A stretch of 64,000 nucleotides of DNA from Kaistia granuli DSM 23481. GTDB taxonomy: Bacteria > Pseudomonadota > Alphaproteobacteria > Rhizobiales > Kaistiaceae. Numbering within the stretch: the stretch's first letter is position 1; every line of letters begins with the position of its first letter. Below, piece after piece: positions 10,177 through 19,163 of this stretch. The notes below the pieces were generated by a model. It did not search any database. It saw only the letters and a program-made list of their open reading frames with translations, and had not been told where the DNA came from. The stretch covers positions 434,001 through 498,000 of the forward strand of contig NZ_AQYH01000008.1 of assembly GCF_000380505.1 (NCBI RefSeq), in the 5' to 3' direction. A program made the position numbers and the translations under genes.

Positions 10177-10479
10177 ATGGAACTTTTGCCGCGCGAGAAA
10201 GACAAGCTTCTGCTTTTCACCGCAGCTCTGGTGGCCGAACGCCGCTTGGCTCGCGGCGTCAAGCTGAACTATCCGGAAGTGATTGCCTACATCTCCGCCG
10301 CCATCCTGGAGGGCGCCCGCGACGGCAGGACCGTGGCCGATCTGATGTCCTACGGCGCCACGCTGCTGACCCGCGATCAGGTCATGGACGGCGTGCCGGA
10401 GATGATCCACGACATCCAGGTCGAAGCGACCTTCCCCGACGGGACCAAGCTGGTCACCGTCCACAACCCGATACCGTAG
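10177..10479 (+). CDS. ureA: Urease gamma subunit
   Basis: A 100-residue urease gamma chain, the standard length. It shows [36 protein letters not shown] and a C-terminal TLVTVHNPI-type ending ([10 protein letters not shown]). A purine-rich GAGAGGGG precedes the ATG at 10177; open sequence extends upstream in this frame but is antisense to the known fold and overlaps ureD. It assembles with UreB and UreC into the (alpha-beta-gamma)3 enzyme. The stop is 9 bases before ureB. Confidence 0.98.
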   Translation: MELLPREKDKLLLFTAALVAERRLARGVKLNYPEVIAYISAAILEGARDGRTVADLMSYGATLLTRDQVMDGVPEMIHDIQVEATFPDGTKLVTVHNPIP

Positions 10480-10488
10480 GGGCGTGTC

Positions 10489-10800
10489 ATGATTCCAGGC
10501 GAATTCATCCTCGAGGACGGCAATATCGAGCTCAATGCCGGCCGGGAAAAGATCTCGATCGACGTCGCCAATTCCGGCGACCGGCCGATCCAGGTCGGCT
10601 CGCACTATCATTTCTACGAGACCAACACGGCGCTGCATTTCGACCGCGCGAAGACCAAGGGCTTCCGGCTCAACATTCCGGCCGGCACCGCCGTCCGCTT
10701 CGAGCCGGGCCAGGAGCGCACCGTCGAGCTGGTGGCGCTCGCCGGCGACCGCGCCGTCTATGGCTTCAATGCCAAGGTCATGGGAAAGCTGGAGGTCTGA
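10489..10800 (+). CDS. ureB: Urease beta subunit
   Basis: A 103-residue urease beta chain. It starts [11 protein letters not shown], the classical N-terminus, and contains [16 protein letters not shown] (about residues 31-46) and [17 protein letters not shown]. Full family length; no fusion to UreA or UreC, so the organism has the three-subunit bacterial layout. A single base separates its stop from the ureC start. Confidence 0.98.
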   Translation: MIPGEFILEDGNIELNAGREKISIDVANSGDRPIQVGSHYHFYETNTALHFDRAKTKGFRLNIPAGTAVRFEPGQERTVELVALAGDRAVYGFNAKVMGKLEV

Positions 10801-10801
10801 G

Positions 10802-12505
10802 ATGGCGAGCATCACCCGCGAAAACTACGCCTCGCTCTACGGCCCGACCAAGGGCGACAGGGTCCGGCTGGCCGATACCGACCTGATCATCGAGATCGAG
10901 GAAGACCGCACCGTCTATGGTGACGAGGTCACCTTCGGCGGCGGCAAGGTCATCCGCGACGGCATGGGCCAGAGCCAGCGCAATGCCGCCGAGGTCGCCG
11001 ACCTCGTCATCACCAACGTCATCATCCTCGACCATTGGGGCATCATCAAAGCGGATGTCGGCGTCAAGGACGGCCGCATCTCCGGCATCGGCAAGTCGGG
11101 CAACCCCGACATCCAGCCGGGCGTCGACATCATCATCGGCCCGGGCACCGACGTCATCGCCGGCGAAGGCAAGATCCTGACGGCCGGCGGCATCGACACC
11201 CACATCCACTTCATCGCGCCGCAGCAGGCCGAGGAAGCGCTGACGAGCGGCACGACGACGCTGGTCGGCGGCGGCACCGGCCCCTCGGTCGGAACGCTCG
11301 CCACCACCGTCACGCCCGGCCCGTGGTACATCCACCGCATGCTGGAGGCGATCGAGGCGCTGCCGATCAATGTCGGCCTGCTCGGCAAGGGCAACGCTTC
11401 CCTCCCTGAGCCCTTGCGCGAACAGATCCGCGCCGGCGTCATCGGGCTGAAGCTGCACGAGGACTGGGGCACCACGCCCGCGGCGATCGACAACTGCCTG
11501 ACCGTCGCCGACGAGATGGACGTGCAGGTCGCGCTGCATTCCGACACGCTGAACGAGAGCGGCTTCGTCGCCGACACCTTCGCGGCGATGAAAGGCCGCG
11601 CCATCCACTCCTTCCACACGGAAGGCGCGGGCGGCGGCCACGCACCGGATATCATCACGGCGGCGGGCCAGGAGAACATCCTCCCCTCCTCGACCAATCC
11701 GACGCGGCCCTACACGATCAACACCATCGACGAGCATCTCGACATGCTGATGGTGTGCCACCATCTGAGCCCGCAGATCCCGGAAGACGTCGCCTTCGCC
11801 GAATCCCGTATCCGCAAGGAAACGATCGCGGCCGAGGACATCCTGCACGATCTCGGCGCCTTCTCGATGATGTCGTCGGATTCGCAGGCCATGGGCCGCA
11901 TCGGCGAGACGACGCTGCGCTGCTGGCAGACGGCGCACAAGATGAAGGTGCAGCGCGGGCCGCTGCCCGAGGACAGCGACCGCAACGACAATTTCCGCTG
12001 CAAGCGCTATATCGCCAAATACACGATCAACCCGGCGATCACGCATGGCTTCGCCCATGAGATCGGCTCCATCGAAGTCGGCAAGCGCGCCGACCTGGTG
12101 CTCTGGAAGTCGTCCTTCTTCGGCGTCAAGCCGTCGCTGGTCCTCCTGGGCGGCATGATCGCCACCGCCCCGATGGGTGATCCGAACGCCTCGATCTCGA
12201 CGCCGCAGCCGGTTCACTACCGGCCGATGTATGCCGTGCTCGGCCGGGCGCGCGGCAAGACCGGTGTCACCTTCGTTTCGCAGGCGGCGCTCGACGACAA
12301 TATCGGCGAGAAGCTCTCGCTGCAGAAGCAGCTGGTGGCGGTCAAGGGCACGCGCGGCGTCCGCAAGAAGGACATGATCCACAACACGCTGACGCCGAAG
12401 ATCGAGGTCGATCCGCAGAACTACCAGGTGCGCATCGACGGCGAGCTGATCACCTGCGAGCCGGCGGAAACCCTGCCGATGACGCAGCGCTACTTCCTGT
12501 TCTGA
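10802..12505 (+). CDS. ureC: Urease alpha (catalytic) subunit
   Basis: A 567-residue urease alpha subunit that hydrolyses urea to ammonia and carbamate at a dinuclear nickel site. The residues fall at the same numbers as in Klebsiella urease: His134 and His136 (THIHF), Lys217 for carbamylation (GLKLHEDW), His246, His272 and Asp360 as nickel ligands, with the mobile-flap Cys319-His320 (MVCHHLSP). The enzyme should therefore be fully active once matured. The ATG at 10802 gives the family N-terminus ([16 protein letters not shown]). A strong terminator follows. Confidence 0.99.
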   Translation: MASITRENYASLYGPTKGDRVRLADTDLIIEIEEDRTVYGDEVTFGGGKVIRDGMGQSQRNAAEVADLVITNVIILDHWGIIKADVGVKDGRISGIGKSGNPDIQPGVDIIIGPGTDVIAGEGKILTAGGIDTHIHFIAPQQAEEALTSGTTTLVGGGTGPSVGTLATTVTPGPWYIHRMLEAIEALPINVGLLGKGNASLPEPLREQIRAGVIGLKLHEDWGTTPAAIDNCLTVADEMDVQVALHSDTLNESGFVADTFAAMKGRAIHSFHTEGAGGGHAPDIITAAGQENILPSSTNPTRPYTINTIDEHLDMLMVCHHLSPQIPEDVAFAESRIRKETIAAEDILHDLGAFSMMSSDSQAMGRIGETTLRCWQTAHKMKVQRGPLPEDSDRNDNFRCKRYIAKYTINPAITHGFAHEIGSIEVGKRADLVLWKSSFFGVKPSLVLLGGMIATAPMGDPNASISTPQPVHYRPMYAVLGRARGKTGVTFVSQAALDDNIGEKLSLQKQLVAVKGTRGVRKKDMIHNTLTPKIEVDPQNYQVRIDGELITCEPAETLPMTQRYFLF

Positions 12506-12532
12506 CGGGAAGCCGGCGGCGACAGACACAGA

Positions 12533-12570
12533 CCCCATCGGACCGGGAACGTCCGGTGGGGTTTTTCTTT
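12533..12570 (+). terminator. Rho-independent terminator after ureC
   Basis: Inverted repeat CCCCA-T-CGGAC / GTCCG-G-TGGGG with a 7-base loop, followed by TTTTTCTTT. It should end most ureDABC transcripts before the urea transporter gene, whose GTG start is only 14 bases further on, so the transporter may be expressed by read-through or its own signal. Confidence 0.85.
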
Positions 12571-12584
12571 GGGGGAGAAAGCTT

Positions 12585-13637
12585 GTGACCCAGACCCAGT
12601 TTCCGTTTCAGGATCGATACAGGGACCATCCGACGCTCGGCTTCGTCGACTGGAGCCTGCGCGGCGTCGGCCAGGTCGTGTTCCAGAACAACCCGCTCTC
12701 GGGCCTGATAATCCTGCTCGCCCTGTTCTTCAATTCGGCGATCTACGGCACGATCTGCATCCTCGGCGTCGTCGTGGCGACGGCGACGGCAATGTTGCTG
12801 AAGGCCGACAAGGGCCTGATCCGCGACGGGCTGTTCGGCTTCAACGGCGTGCTCGTCGCCCTGGCACTCGTCGCCTTCACCAGCGCCGACTTCCGCACCG
12901 GCGCCGTGCCCTCGGCCGCCATGACGGTCTACATCATCTTCGCGGCGGCGATGACCACCATCACGTTCTCGACGATCGCGACGCTGCTCGGCCCGCACAA
13001 GGTGGCGGCGCTGACCGCGCCCTTCGTGCTGATCGGCTGGCTGTTCCTGTTCGCCGTGCTGAAATTCGCCAATATCGAGGCCGGACCGCTGGCGAAGCCG
13101 GTCTCGCCCGACCAGTACGACGCGGCGATCGCCTATGCCCTGCCGACCTGGTACCAGGGCATCGGCAACGGCATCGGCCAGATCTTCTTCCAGGACAACT
13201 GGATCACCGGCTACCTGATCGTCATCGGCATCGCCGTCAATTCGCGCATCTCGGCCGGCATGGCGCTGATCGGCGCGGCCGGCGCTGCGCTGGTCGCGGT
13301 GATCTTCGGCGGCCCGGAAGGGGCGATCCGCGACGGCCTGTTCGGCTACAACGCGGCGCTGACGGCGATCGCGCTCGGCGGCTTCTTCCTGGTGCTGACC
13401 TGGCGCAGCTTCGTCTACACGCTGTTCGGCATCGTCGTGACGACCTGGCTCTGGGCCTCGATCGCCATCTTCCTCGGCCCGATCGGCATGCCGGTGCTGA
13501 CGTCGACTTTCGTGCTCGTCACCTGGCTGATGCTGATCGGCCAATACGGCTTCAAGGCGCTGGTGCCGGTACCGCCGGCCGAGGCGACGACGCCGGAGGA
13601 CAACCGCGCCCGCTACCTCGCGGGGGGCGGCGAGTAA
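12585..13637 (+). CDS. Urea transporter/channel, UT (SLC14) family
   Basis: A 350-residue membrane protein with the internal duplication of urea channels: two copies of a block with QVVFQNNPLSGL / QIFFQDNWITGY (about residues 30 and 200), each followed by DGLFGFNGVL / DGLFGYNAAL and the LGP or GPI loop. These pore motifs are characteristic of bacterial UT channels, which pass urea through the inner membrane. The GTG start at 12585 has GGGGGAG 6-13 bases upstream. Position directly after ureC supports supply of urea to the enzyme. Confidence 0.93.
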   Translation: MTQTQFPFQDRYRDHPTLGFVDWSLRGVGQVVFQNNPLSGLIILLALFFNSAIYGTICILGVVVATATAMLLKADKGLIRDGLFGFNGVLVALALVAFTSADFRTGAVPSAAMTVYIIFAAAMTTITFSTIATLLGPHKVAALTAPFVLIGWLFLFAVLKFANIEAGPLAKPVSPDQYDAAIAYALPTWYQGIGNGIGQIFFQDNWITGYLIVIGIAVNSRISAGMALIGAAGAALVAVIFGGPEGAIRDGLFGYNAALTAIALGGFFLVLTWRSFVYTLFGIVVTTWLWASIAIFLGPIGMPVLTSTFVLVTWLMLIGQYGFKALVPVPPAEATTPEDNRARYLAGGGE

Positions 13638-13757
13638 TCGCCGCTCCCGCCGGGCCAGCCGCCGGACGACGGCGCGGACCGAATGATCGTTGCGGATCGC
13701 TCCCCACAACCGTAAGCATCGAGAGGGTTGATTCGACACGGCGACAAGGGGAGCCTC

Positions 13758-14771
13758 ATGACCGGACCATTCGTTCTTTCGCGCCGCGGACTTCTGCTCG
13801 GCACCGCTGCCCTGCTGGCGACACCGGGGCATGGCCCCGTGCTCGCCGACACGGTCGAGCCGATCTCGGCGATGAAGCCGGGCGAGTTCACCTGGCATCC
13901 GGATCGGTCCCCGGCCGGCCCGGTCGCTGTCGTCGTCTCGCTGCCTGATCAGCGCGTCTATGTCTATCGCAACGGCATCCGCATCGGCGTCTCGACCTGC
14001 TCGACCGGCAAGCCCGGCCATGAGACGCCGACCGGCGTGTTCACGATCCTGCAGAAGGACAAGAACCACCACTCGTCGACCTACAACGACGCGCCGATGC
14101 CGAACATGAACCGGCTGACCTGGTCGGGCATCGCGCTGCATGCCGGCAAGCTGCCGGGCTATCCGGCCTCGCATGGCTGCGTCCGCCTGCCGATGGCCTT
14201 CTCGGCGGATCTCTTCAGCATCACCCATGTCGGCACGCCGGTCATCATCGCCGACACGACCACCTTCCCGCCGAATGTCGTGCATCCGGGCATGGTGCTC
14301 TCCGAGACCGCCGAGCAGGATTTCGACCACGCGGTCGCGAACCTTAGGGACAAGAAGATCCCGACCTCGGCCGAGCATCCCTACCAGCCGCCGGCGACCG
14401 CGATCATGGTGTCGAGCGCCGACAAGAAGATCGTCGTGCTCGACGACGGCGTTGTCGTCGCCGAGGGACCGCTCACGCTCGTGGATCCCTCGCAGCCGCT
14501 CGGCAACCACGTCTTCATCCTGTCGCACCTGAACACCGACCATGGCGCGCTGCACTGGCAGCCGATCGGCTACAGTACCGATCCGAACCAGGCGGCGGCG
14601 AATGCCGACCAGACCACCCTGACCCGGATCCGCGCCGGCCGCGATATCAACGACGCGATCCGCGCCCGCATGAAGCCGGGCGTCGTGATGGTGACGGTCG
14701 ACCTGCCGCTCTCGGCCGACAGCCGCTCGGGCAAGGACTTCGTCATCATGAACGACCAGCACGCGGTCTAA
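13758..14771 (+). CDS. L,D-transpeptidase (YkuD domain) with signal peptide
   Basis: A 337-residue secreted protein. The N-terminus SRRGLLLGTAALLATPG-x-GPVLA is a signal peptide, possibly Tat-dependent (twin Arg at residues 9-10). The YkuD catalytic motif is complete: His128 in ALHAG, then SHGCVRLP with His139 and nucleophile Cys141. Family role: 3-3 peptidoglycan cross-links or anchoring of outer-membrane proteins in the periplasm. The remaining 190 residues have no domain I recognise. ATG 13758 is chosen over the upstream TTG 13728 because AAGGGGAG lies just before it. Its place between the urea channel gene and ureF is unusual. Confidence 0.9.
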   Translation: MTGPFVLSRRGLLLGTAALLATPGHGPVLADTVEPISAMKPGEFTWHPDRSPAGPVAVVVSLPDQRVYVYRNGIRIGVSTCSTGKPGHETPTGVFTILQKDKNHHSSTYNDAPMPNMNRLTWSGIALHAGKLPGYPASHGCVRLPMAFSADLFSITHVGTPVIIADTTTFPPNVVHPGMVLSETAEQDFDHAVANLRDKKIPTSAEHPYQPPATAIMVSSADKKIVVLDDGVVVAEGPLTLVDPSQPLGNHVFILSHLNTDHGALHWQPIGYSTDPNQAAANADQTTLTRIRAGRDINDAIRARMKPGVVMVTVDLPLSADSRSGKDFVIMNDQHAV

Positions 14772-14810
14772 CGACGCATTCAGGCCAGGCTCCGACTGCC
14801 ACACGAGGCT

Positions 14811-14912
14811 CCGTCATCCCCGCGAAGGCGGGGATCCATACAGCCTCGGAAGCAGGGGGCGCGCGAGTGGCAACCCGGCTGAATGGATCCCGGGTCAGGC
14901 CCGGGATGACGG
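14811..14912. repeat. Imperfect inverted-repeat element (alphaproteobacterial intergenic palindrome type)
   Basis: Left arm CCGTCATCCCCGCGAAGGCG and right arm GGTCAGGCCCGGGATGACGG lie about 40 bases apart, with internal GGATCCAT / ATGGATCC also inverted. Sequences of exactly this style (GTCATCCC...GGGATGAC) are dispersed in many alphaproteobacterial genomes. It lies between convergent genes, where it could act as a bidirectional transcription barrier or be a remnant of a MITE-like element. I see only this copy in the window. Confidence 0.75.
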
Positions 14913-14961
14913 CGGAGGGTGGGCCAAGGCCGTAAGGCGCATTGCCTAGAGCCTCGCCCCC

Positions 14962-15642
14962 CTACGACCGGAACAGCCGCGAATATTGCGTCTCGTGCCA
15001 GGCGCTCGCCATCGCCATGGCGACCGAGACATTGCCAATCTGATCGTCATCGAGCGTGCGCGCCGTGGCGACGCTGCGCTCGATCACCGGCACGGCGGAT
15101 ATCAGGATGCGCTGGCCGGCCGTATGGCCGAGCCTGACCAGCCGCATCGCGGCGGCGACCTGGCCCTCGACGATCGTCCACATCAGCCCCTTCAGCGCAG
15201 CGGCCGGGGCGACATTCCAATGATGGGCGGCGATGGCGAAGGCGGCGGGATAGCCGAGCGGTGCGTCGAGATAGCGGATCGCCTCCGGCACTTCGAGATC
15301 GGCGAGCAGGGTGAGCAGCGCCTCGCCCATGCGGCGATCCTCCAGCTGCAGCTCGCGGCTCTCGCGGCCAGCCGAAAGCCAGGCATCAGCGTGGACGAAG
15401 CCGTCATGGTCGCCGGCGTCGAGCGCCCGGATCATCCGCCAGAACAGGGCGCCGTCGAGCCGGGCAAAGCTGTTTTCCAGCGTGCCGTGGATCCAGTCCT
15501 TCGCGGACGCCTCGTCCTGCACCCAGCCGGCCTCGGCCGCGAATTCCAGCCCGCGCGAATAGGAGAAGGCGCCGACAGGCAGGCTGGGGCTGACCAGCCG
15601 CAGGAGATGCAGCGGGATGGCGTCGTCTGGTGCGGCCGTCAT
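14962..15642 (-). CDS. ureF: Urease accessory protein UreF
   Basis: A 226-residue UreF, the all-helical partner of UreD and UreG that acts as activator of the UreG GTPase. Motifs: LLRLVSPSLPVGAFSYSRGLE (near residues 10-30), an internal ESRELQLEDRRMG, and the C-terminal ISAVPVIERS and SAWHETQYSRLFRS, with the terminal Ser-Arg-Leu-Phe-Arg-Ser typical of the family. Unlike usual urease operons it lies away from ureEG and ureDABC, on the opposite strand to ureC, only 37 bases after the last Mrp antiporter gene and so probably part of that transcript. ATG 15642 gives the family N-terminus; the open frame extends further upstream. Confidence 0.95.
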   Translation of the reverse strand: MTAAPDDAIPLHLLRLVSPSLPVGAFSYSRGLEFAAEAGWVQDEASAKDWIHGTLENSFARLDGALFWRMIRALDAGDHDGFVHADAWLSAGRESRELQLEDRRMGEALLTLLADLEVPEAIRYLDAPLGYPAAFAIAAHHWNVAPAAALKGLMWTIVEGQVAAAMRLVRLGHTAGQRILISAVPVIERSVATARTLDDDQIGNVSVAMAMASAWHETQYSRLFRS

Positions 15643-15679
15643 ACCGATGGTCCCATCCCGGTTGTAAGCGTGACGCCGG

Positions 15680-18600
15680 TCATCCGGCGATCCAGAAGCC
15701 GGCCGGTCCGGTGCTGGCGAGATAGAGCGCGAGGAAATAGACCAGCACATAGAGCGCGTAGGTCTGGCCGTTGCCGGTATAGACCTGCCTGAAAGTGGCG
15801 GCCGTCGCCAGCGTGAAGCCGGTGACGCCGCTCCAGAACTCCGTCGCGACCGGCGGCACCGCGCGCTCGATCACCATCCGGTAATAGGCATAGAAGCGGG
15901 CGAGACTGCCCGAACGGCCGACGCCGCTGCGATAGACGAGCCAGGCGATGACGCCGAGGACAGCCGCCGCGCCCACCGCGCCGATCATCACCGGCGTCGG
16001 GTTCCAGTAGCCATAGATGGTGTAGAGGGACATGCCCTCCCAGACGAGCGTCGCCGCGAATTGCGGATCGATCGCGGCCGAGACCGGGTCCATCAGCAGC
16101 TTCGGATAGAACGACAGCACGAGGATGCCGACGACGAGCAGAACCTGCGGCGCGATCAGCGCCAGCGGCACCTCGCGCACATCCGCCTGTCCGGCCGCAC
16201 GCGCGCCGAAGAACAAGCCGGCGACGAGGCGGATCATGTAGAGGAAGCCGAGGAAGGTCGCGATCAGGCCGGCGATGGCGAGGAAGTTCCAGCCCTTGTC
16301 GGTCATGGCCGAGAGCAGCAGCCACTTGCCGCCGAAACCCATCAGCGGCGGCAGGCCGGACATCGAGATGAGGGCGACGACGACCAGGATGAAGGTCACC
16401 GGCATGGCGCGGGCGAGACCACCGGTGCCCGCGAAATCGCGCGTGCCGGTTCTCAGGATGATGCCGGCGACGGCGAGGAACAAAATCCCCTTCACCATCA
16501 TGTGGTTGGCAACGAGATAGAGCGCCGTCACCCAGCCGAGATGGCTCATCAGCGCGATCGCGGTGACGATGTAGCCAAGCTGGCTCATGCTGGAGAAGGC
16601 GAGCAGGCGCTTGAAGTCGGTCTGGCGCAGCGCCAGCAGCGCGCCGACGATGGTCGTCAGCATGCCGATCCAGGCCATGCCATGCGCGATCTCCAGCGCC
16701 GCCTCGGAGCGAATGGCGAGATAAGTGCCGGTCAGCAGGCCGAAGATCGCCACCTTGCTGACGACGGCGGAGAGCATGGCGGTGAAATCGTCGTCGGCCT
16801 CGGTATAGGCGCCGGGCAGCCAGACATGCACGCCGATGGCCCCGGCCTTGATCAGGAAGCCGATGGCAAGCAGCACGAAGGCGATGGTGGCGTCGGGACC
16901 GCTGGTGACGAGCGCCGTCAGGCTGGTGGTGCCGGAGAGCGCCGCGATGCCGGCGAAACCGGCCAGCAGGAAGAAGGCCGAAACCAGCGAGAACAGGAGG
17001 AAGGTCAGCACATGCGGGCCCGCTCCCCTGCCCTTGGCGATCAGGAAGCAGGAGGAGAGCGTGATGATCTCCCAGCTGAAGAAGAATTCGAGGCTGGTCG
17101 ACGAGCGCAGCAGCGCCGGAATCGAGATCAGCAGCACCGCCAGCATCGGGTAATAGCCGGGCCGCTGATCCTCGCGGTAGAGGCTGGCAGCGGCGATGAC
17201 GACGCTGCCGGCGAGGAGAAGCACGGCGAACAGCCAGGCGATGCCGACCGCGCTTTCGACGAGCCATGTGCCGGTGAGCGCGACGGCGATCAGCATCAGT
17301 ACGCCCTTGACCCGACCCGGCAGCCGGTCGAGCGCATAGAGCACGATGCCGACTGCGAGGGGCGCAAAGATCCAGAGCGACGCCGCGCCGGAAAGGCGCG
17401 CGGCGAGATAGCCGGCGCCTGCGAGCAGCAGCGCGACGCCATAGACCGGCAACAGCGCGACGGTGTCGGGTCCGGCGCCAGCGCGTTCCTCGGAAGGACG
17501 CAGCGCGCGGACGAACCAGTTGAACATATAGGCGGCTTCGAGCAGCGAGCCGGTCAGGATCACGGCGATCCAGGGCAATTTGCCGGCGCTGGTCAGCTGC
17601 ATGACCAGCTCCCATTTCGCCCAGAAGCCCGGGAATGGCGGCAGGCCGGCGATCGCCACCATGAAAAGCGCCAAGAGGCCGAGCAGCAGCGGCCGGCCGG
17701 ACAGGCTGGTGCGCGCGTCGACATCATCCTGCTTCAACACGCCAGCGAGCCAGAACAGGCCCGCCTTGGCGAGCAGGTGATTGACGAACAGGCCGCCGAT
17801 GACGAGCGGGATCGAGGCCGTCGCGCCGATCTTGGTCAACAGCGCCAGGGCCAGCATCATCAGGCCCATCTGGCTGATCGACGAATAGCCGAGCAGGCGC
17901 TGCACCTTGCCCTGCTTCAGCCCGATCAGGTTGGAGAACAGGAAGGTTATGCCGCCGGAAACGGCGATGATGCCGAGCTGGCCCTCGAACAGCGGCAACA
18001 ACTTCCAGAGCGCAAAGAACACACCGGCCGAGACGCCGACCGAGACCAGCGAGGCGATACCGCTCGGCGCCGTCTCGTAGACGTCGAGGCCCCAGCCATT
18101 GGCCGGGAACGGCTTCAGTTCGAGGATCAGGCAGGCGAGCACCATGAGCAGCGCCGTGGTGGCGATCGGACCGGTGATCTCCGCCCGGCCCTCGATCAGC
18201 GCGTCGATGTTGAGCGTGCCGGTGACGTAGTAGAGCAGAACCGTGCCGAGCAGGAACAGCGTCGAGGCGATCACCGTCGCCATGATGTACTTGAACGCCG
18301 CCGCCATTGCCGCCGGCGTCCGTTCCAGCCCGAGCAGGCCGTAGGTGGCGATCGAGACGATCTCCAGGAAAACGAAGAGATTGAACAGGTCGCGGGTCAT
18401 CACCATGCCGTCTATGCCCATCACCAGGATGAGATAGAGCAGCAGCGCGCCGTAATTGCCCTTGAGGCGATCCCAGAGATGCAGCGCGCCGAGCAGCGAG
18501 ACGAGACCGACGGTGAAGGTGAAGAACCCTTCCTGCAGGCCAAAGCGCAGATTGATCGAGAGCGGCGGCGCCGCGCCGGCCGTCAGGACCTCGATCGTCG

Positions 18601-18778
18601 GGCCGCCCTGCAGGATGCCGAGCCAGGAGACGCCGCTGACGGCGACGATGCCGGCGAGCGCCAGCCAGAAGCCGGCATGCAGCCACGGCTTGCCGAGCCG
18701 GTAGAGCAACGGGATGAGGAAGCCACCGCCGAGCCCGAGCAGGAAGATGTTCAGCGGGTGGAAAAGGAGCGCTACCAT
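15680..18778 (-). CDS. Mrp/complex I-like antiporter, tandem fusion of two proton-conducting subunits
   Basis: A 1032-residue, about 28-TM protein made of two consecutive proton_antipo_M domains. The first half (about 1-480) is MrpD/NuoN-like: Glu139 in NLFVFLEIV and Lys222 in LELKPFPANGWGLDVYETAPS. The second half (about 500-1032) is like MrpA-N/NuoL: Glu570 in FFFSWEIITL and Lys644 in FLIKAGAIGVHVWLPGAYTE. Both halves keep the Glu and Lys that carry protons in this superfamily, so two proton paths are expected. In most Mrp complexes these are two separate proteins. It is the last Mrp gene, overlaps mrpC by 7 bases, and is followed by ureF. Confidence 0.9.
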   Translation of the reverse strand: MVALLFHPLNIFLLGLGGGFLIPLLYRLGKPWLHAGFWLALAGIVAVSGVSWLGILQGGPTIEVLTAGAAPPLSINLRFGLQEGFFTFTVGLVSLLGALHLWDRLKGNYGALLLYLILVMGIDGMVMTRDLFNLFVFLEIVSIATYGLLGLERTPAAMAAAFKYIMATVIASTLFLLGTVLLYYVTGTLNIDALIEGRAEITGPIATTALLMVLACLILELKPFPANGWGLDVYETAPSGIASLVSVGVSAGVFFALWKLLPLFEGQLGIIAVSGGITFLFSNLIGLKQGKVQRLLGYSSISQMGLMMLALALLTKIGATASIPLVIGGLFVNHLLAKAGLFWLAGVLKQDDVDARTSLSGRPLLLGLLALFMVAIAGLPPFPGFWAKWELVMQLTSAGKLPWIAVILTGSLLEAAYMFNWFVRALRPSEERAGAGPDTVALLPVYGVALLLAGAGYLAARLSGAASLWIFAPLAVGIVLYALDRLPGRVKGVLMLIAVALTGTWLVESAVGIAWLFAVLLLAGSVVIAAASLYREDQRPGYYPMLAVLLISIPALLRSSTSLEFFFSWEIITLSSCFLIAKGRGAGPHVLTFLLFSLVSAFFLLAGFAGIAALSGTTSLTALVTSGPDATIAFVLLAIGFLIKAGAIGVHVWLPGAYTEADDDFTAMLSAVVSKVAIFGLLTGTYLAIRSEAALEIAHGMAWIGMLTTIVGALLALRQTDFKRLLAFSSMSQLGYIVTAIALMSHLGWVTALYLVANHMMVKGILFLAVAGIILRTGTRDFAGTGGLARAMPVTFILVVVALISMSGLPPLMGFGGKWLLLSAMTDKGWNFLAIAGLIATFLGFLYMIRLVAGLFFGARAAGQADVREVPLALIAPQVLLVVGILVLSFYPKLLMDPVSAAIDPQFAATLVWEGMSLYTIYGYWNPTPVMIGAVGAAAVLGVIAWLVYRSGVGRSGSLARFYAYYRMVIERAVPPVATEFWSGVTGFTLATAATFRQVYTGNGQTYALYVLVYFLALYLASTGPAGFWIAG

Positions 18779-19146
18779 TTCGACTCCGTGAACGCGTCGA
18801 TGGAGAGCGTCTTCTTGGCGGCATAGAGGCGGATGGCGTAGGCGAGCATGACGGCCGTCACCGACAGGCCGATGACGATCGCCGTCACCACCAGCGCCGA
18901 GGGGATCGGGTCGATGGCGCGGCGGGCGGCGTCGGCCTTGCTGAGCGCGCCGTCGAGGATCGGCGCGGTGCCGCCGGTGATGTAGCCGGTCGCGACCATG
19001 ACGAGGTGCAGGCCTGTATCCATCACGGCGAAACCGATGATGATGCGCATGATGTTGCGATGGGTCAGCATGCCCCAGATGCCGATCAGCGCCAGGCCGA
19101 AGCCGGTGATCAGCAGGATGGTGGAAACCGGTAGACCTGTCGTCAT
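18772..19146 (-). CDS. mnhC: Na+/H+ antiporter subunit MnhC/MrpC (NuoK-like)
   Basis: A 124-residue, three-TM NuoK-like subunit with NIMRIIIGFAVMDTGLHLVMV and DPIPSALVVTAIVIGLSVTAVML, the standard MrpC blocks including the TAIVIG segment. About 30 residues between TM2 and the TAIVIG helix form a hydrophilic loop (DGALSKADAARRAIDP) as in other MrpC proteins. It belongs to the membrane arm of an Mrp-type cation/proton antiporter. Confidence 0.92.
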   Translation of the reverse strand: MTTGLPVSTILLITGFGLALIGIWGMLTHRNIMRIIIGFAVMDTGLHLVMVATGYITGGTAPILDGALSKADAARRAIDPIPSALVVTAIVIGLSVTAVMLAYAIRLYAAKKTLSIDAFTESKW

Positions 19147-19163
19147 GTCCGTCCCTGCCCCGC

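Noticed and set aside
16061-18826. Uninterrupted 921-codon open frame on the plus strand
   Set aside because: Exactly antisense to the antiporter fusion gene, rich in Arg, Gln, Glu and His with no family motif; long antisense frames are expected in GC-rich coding DNA.
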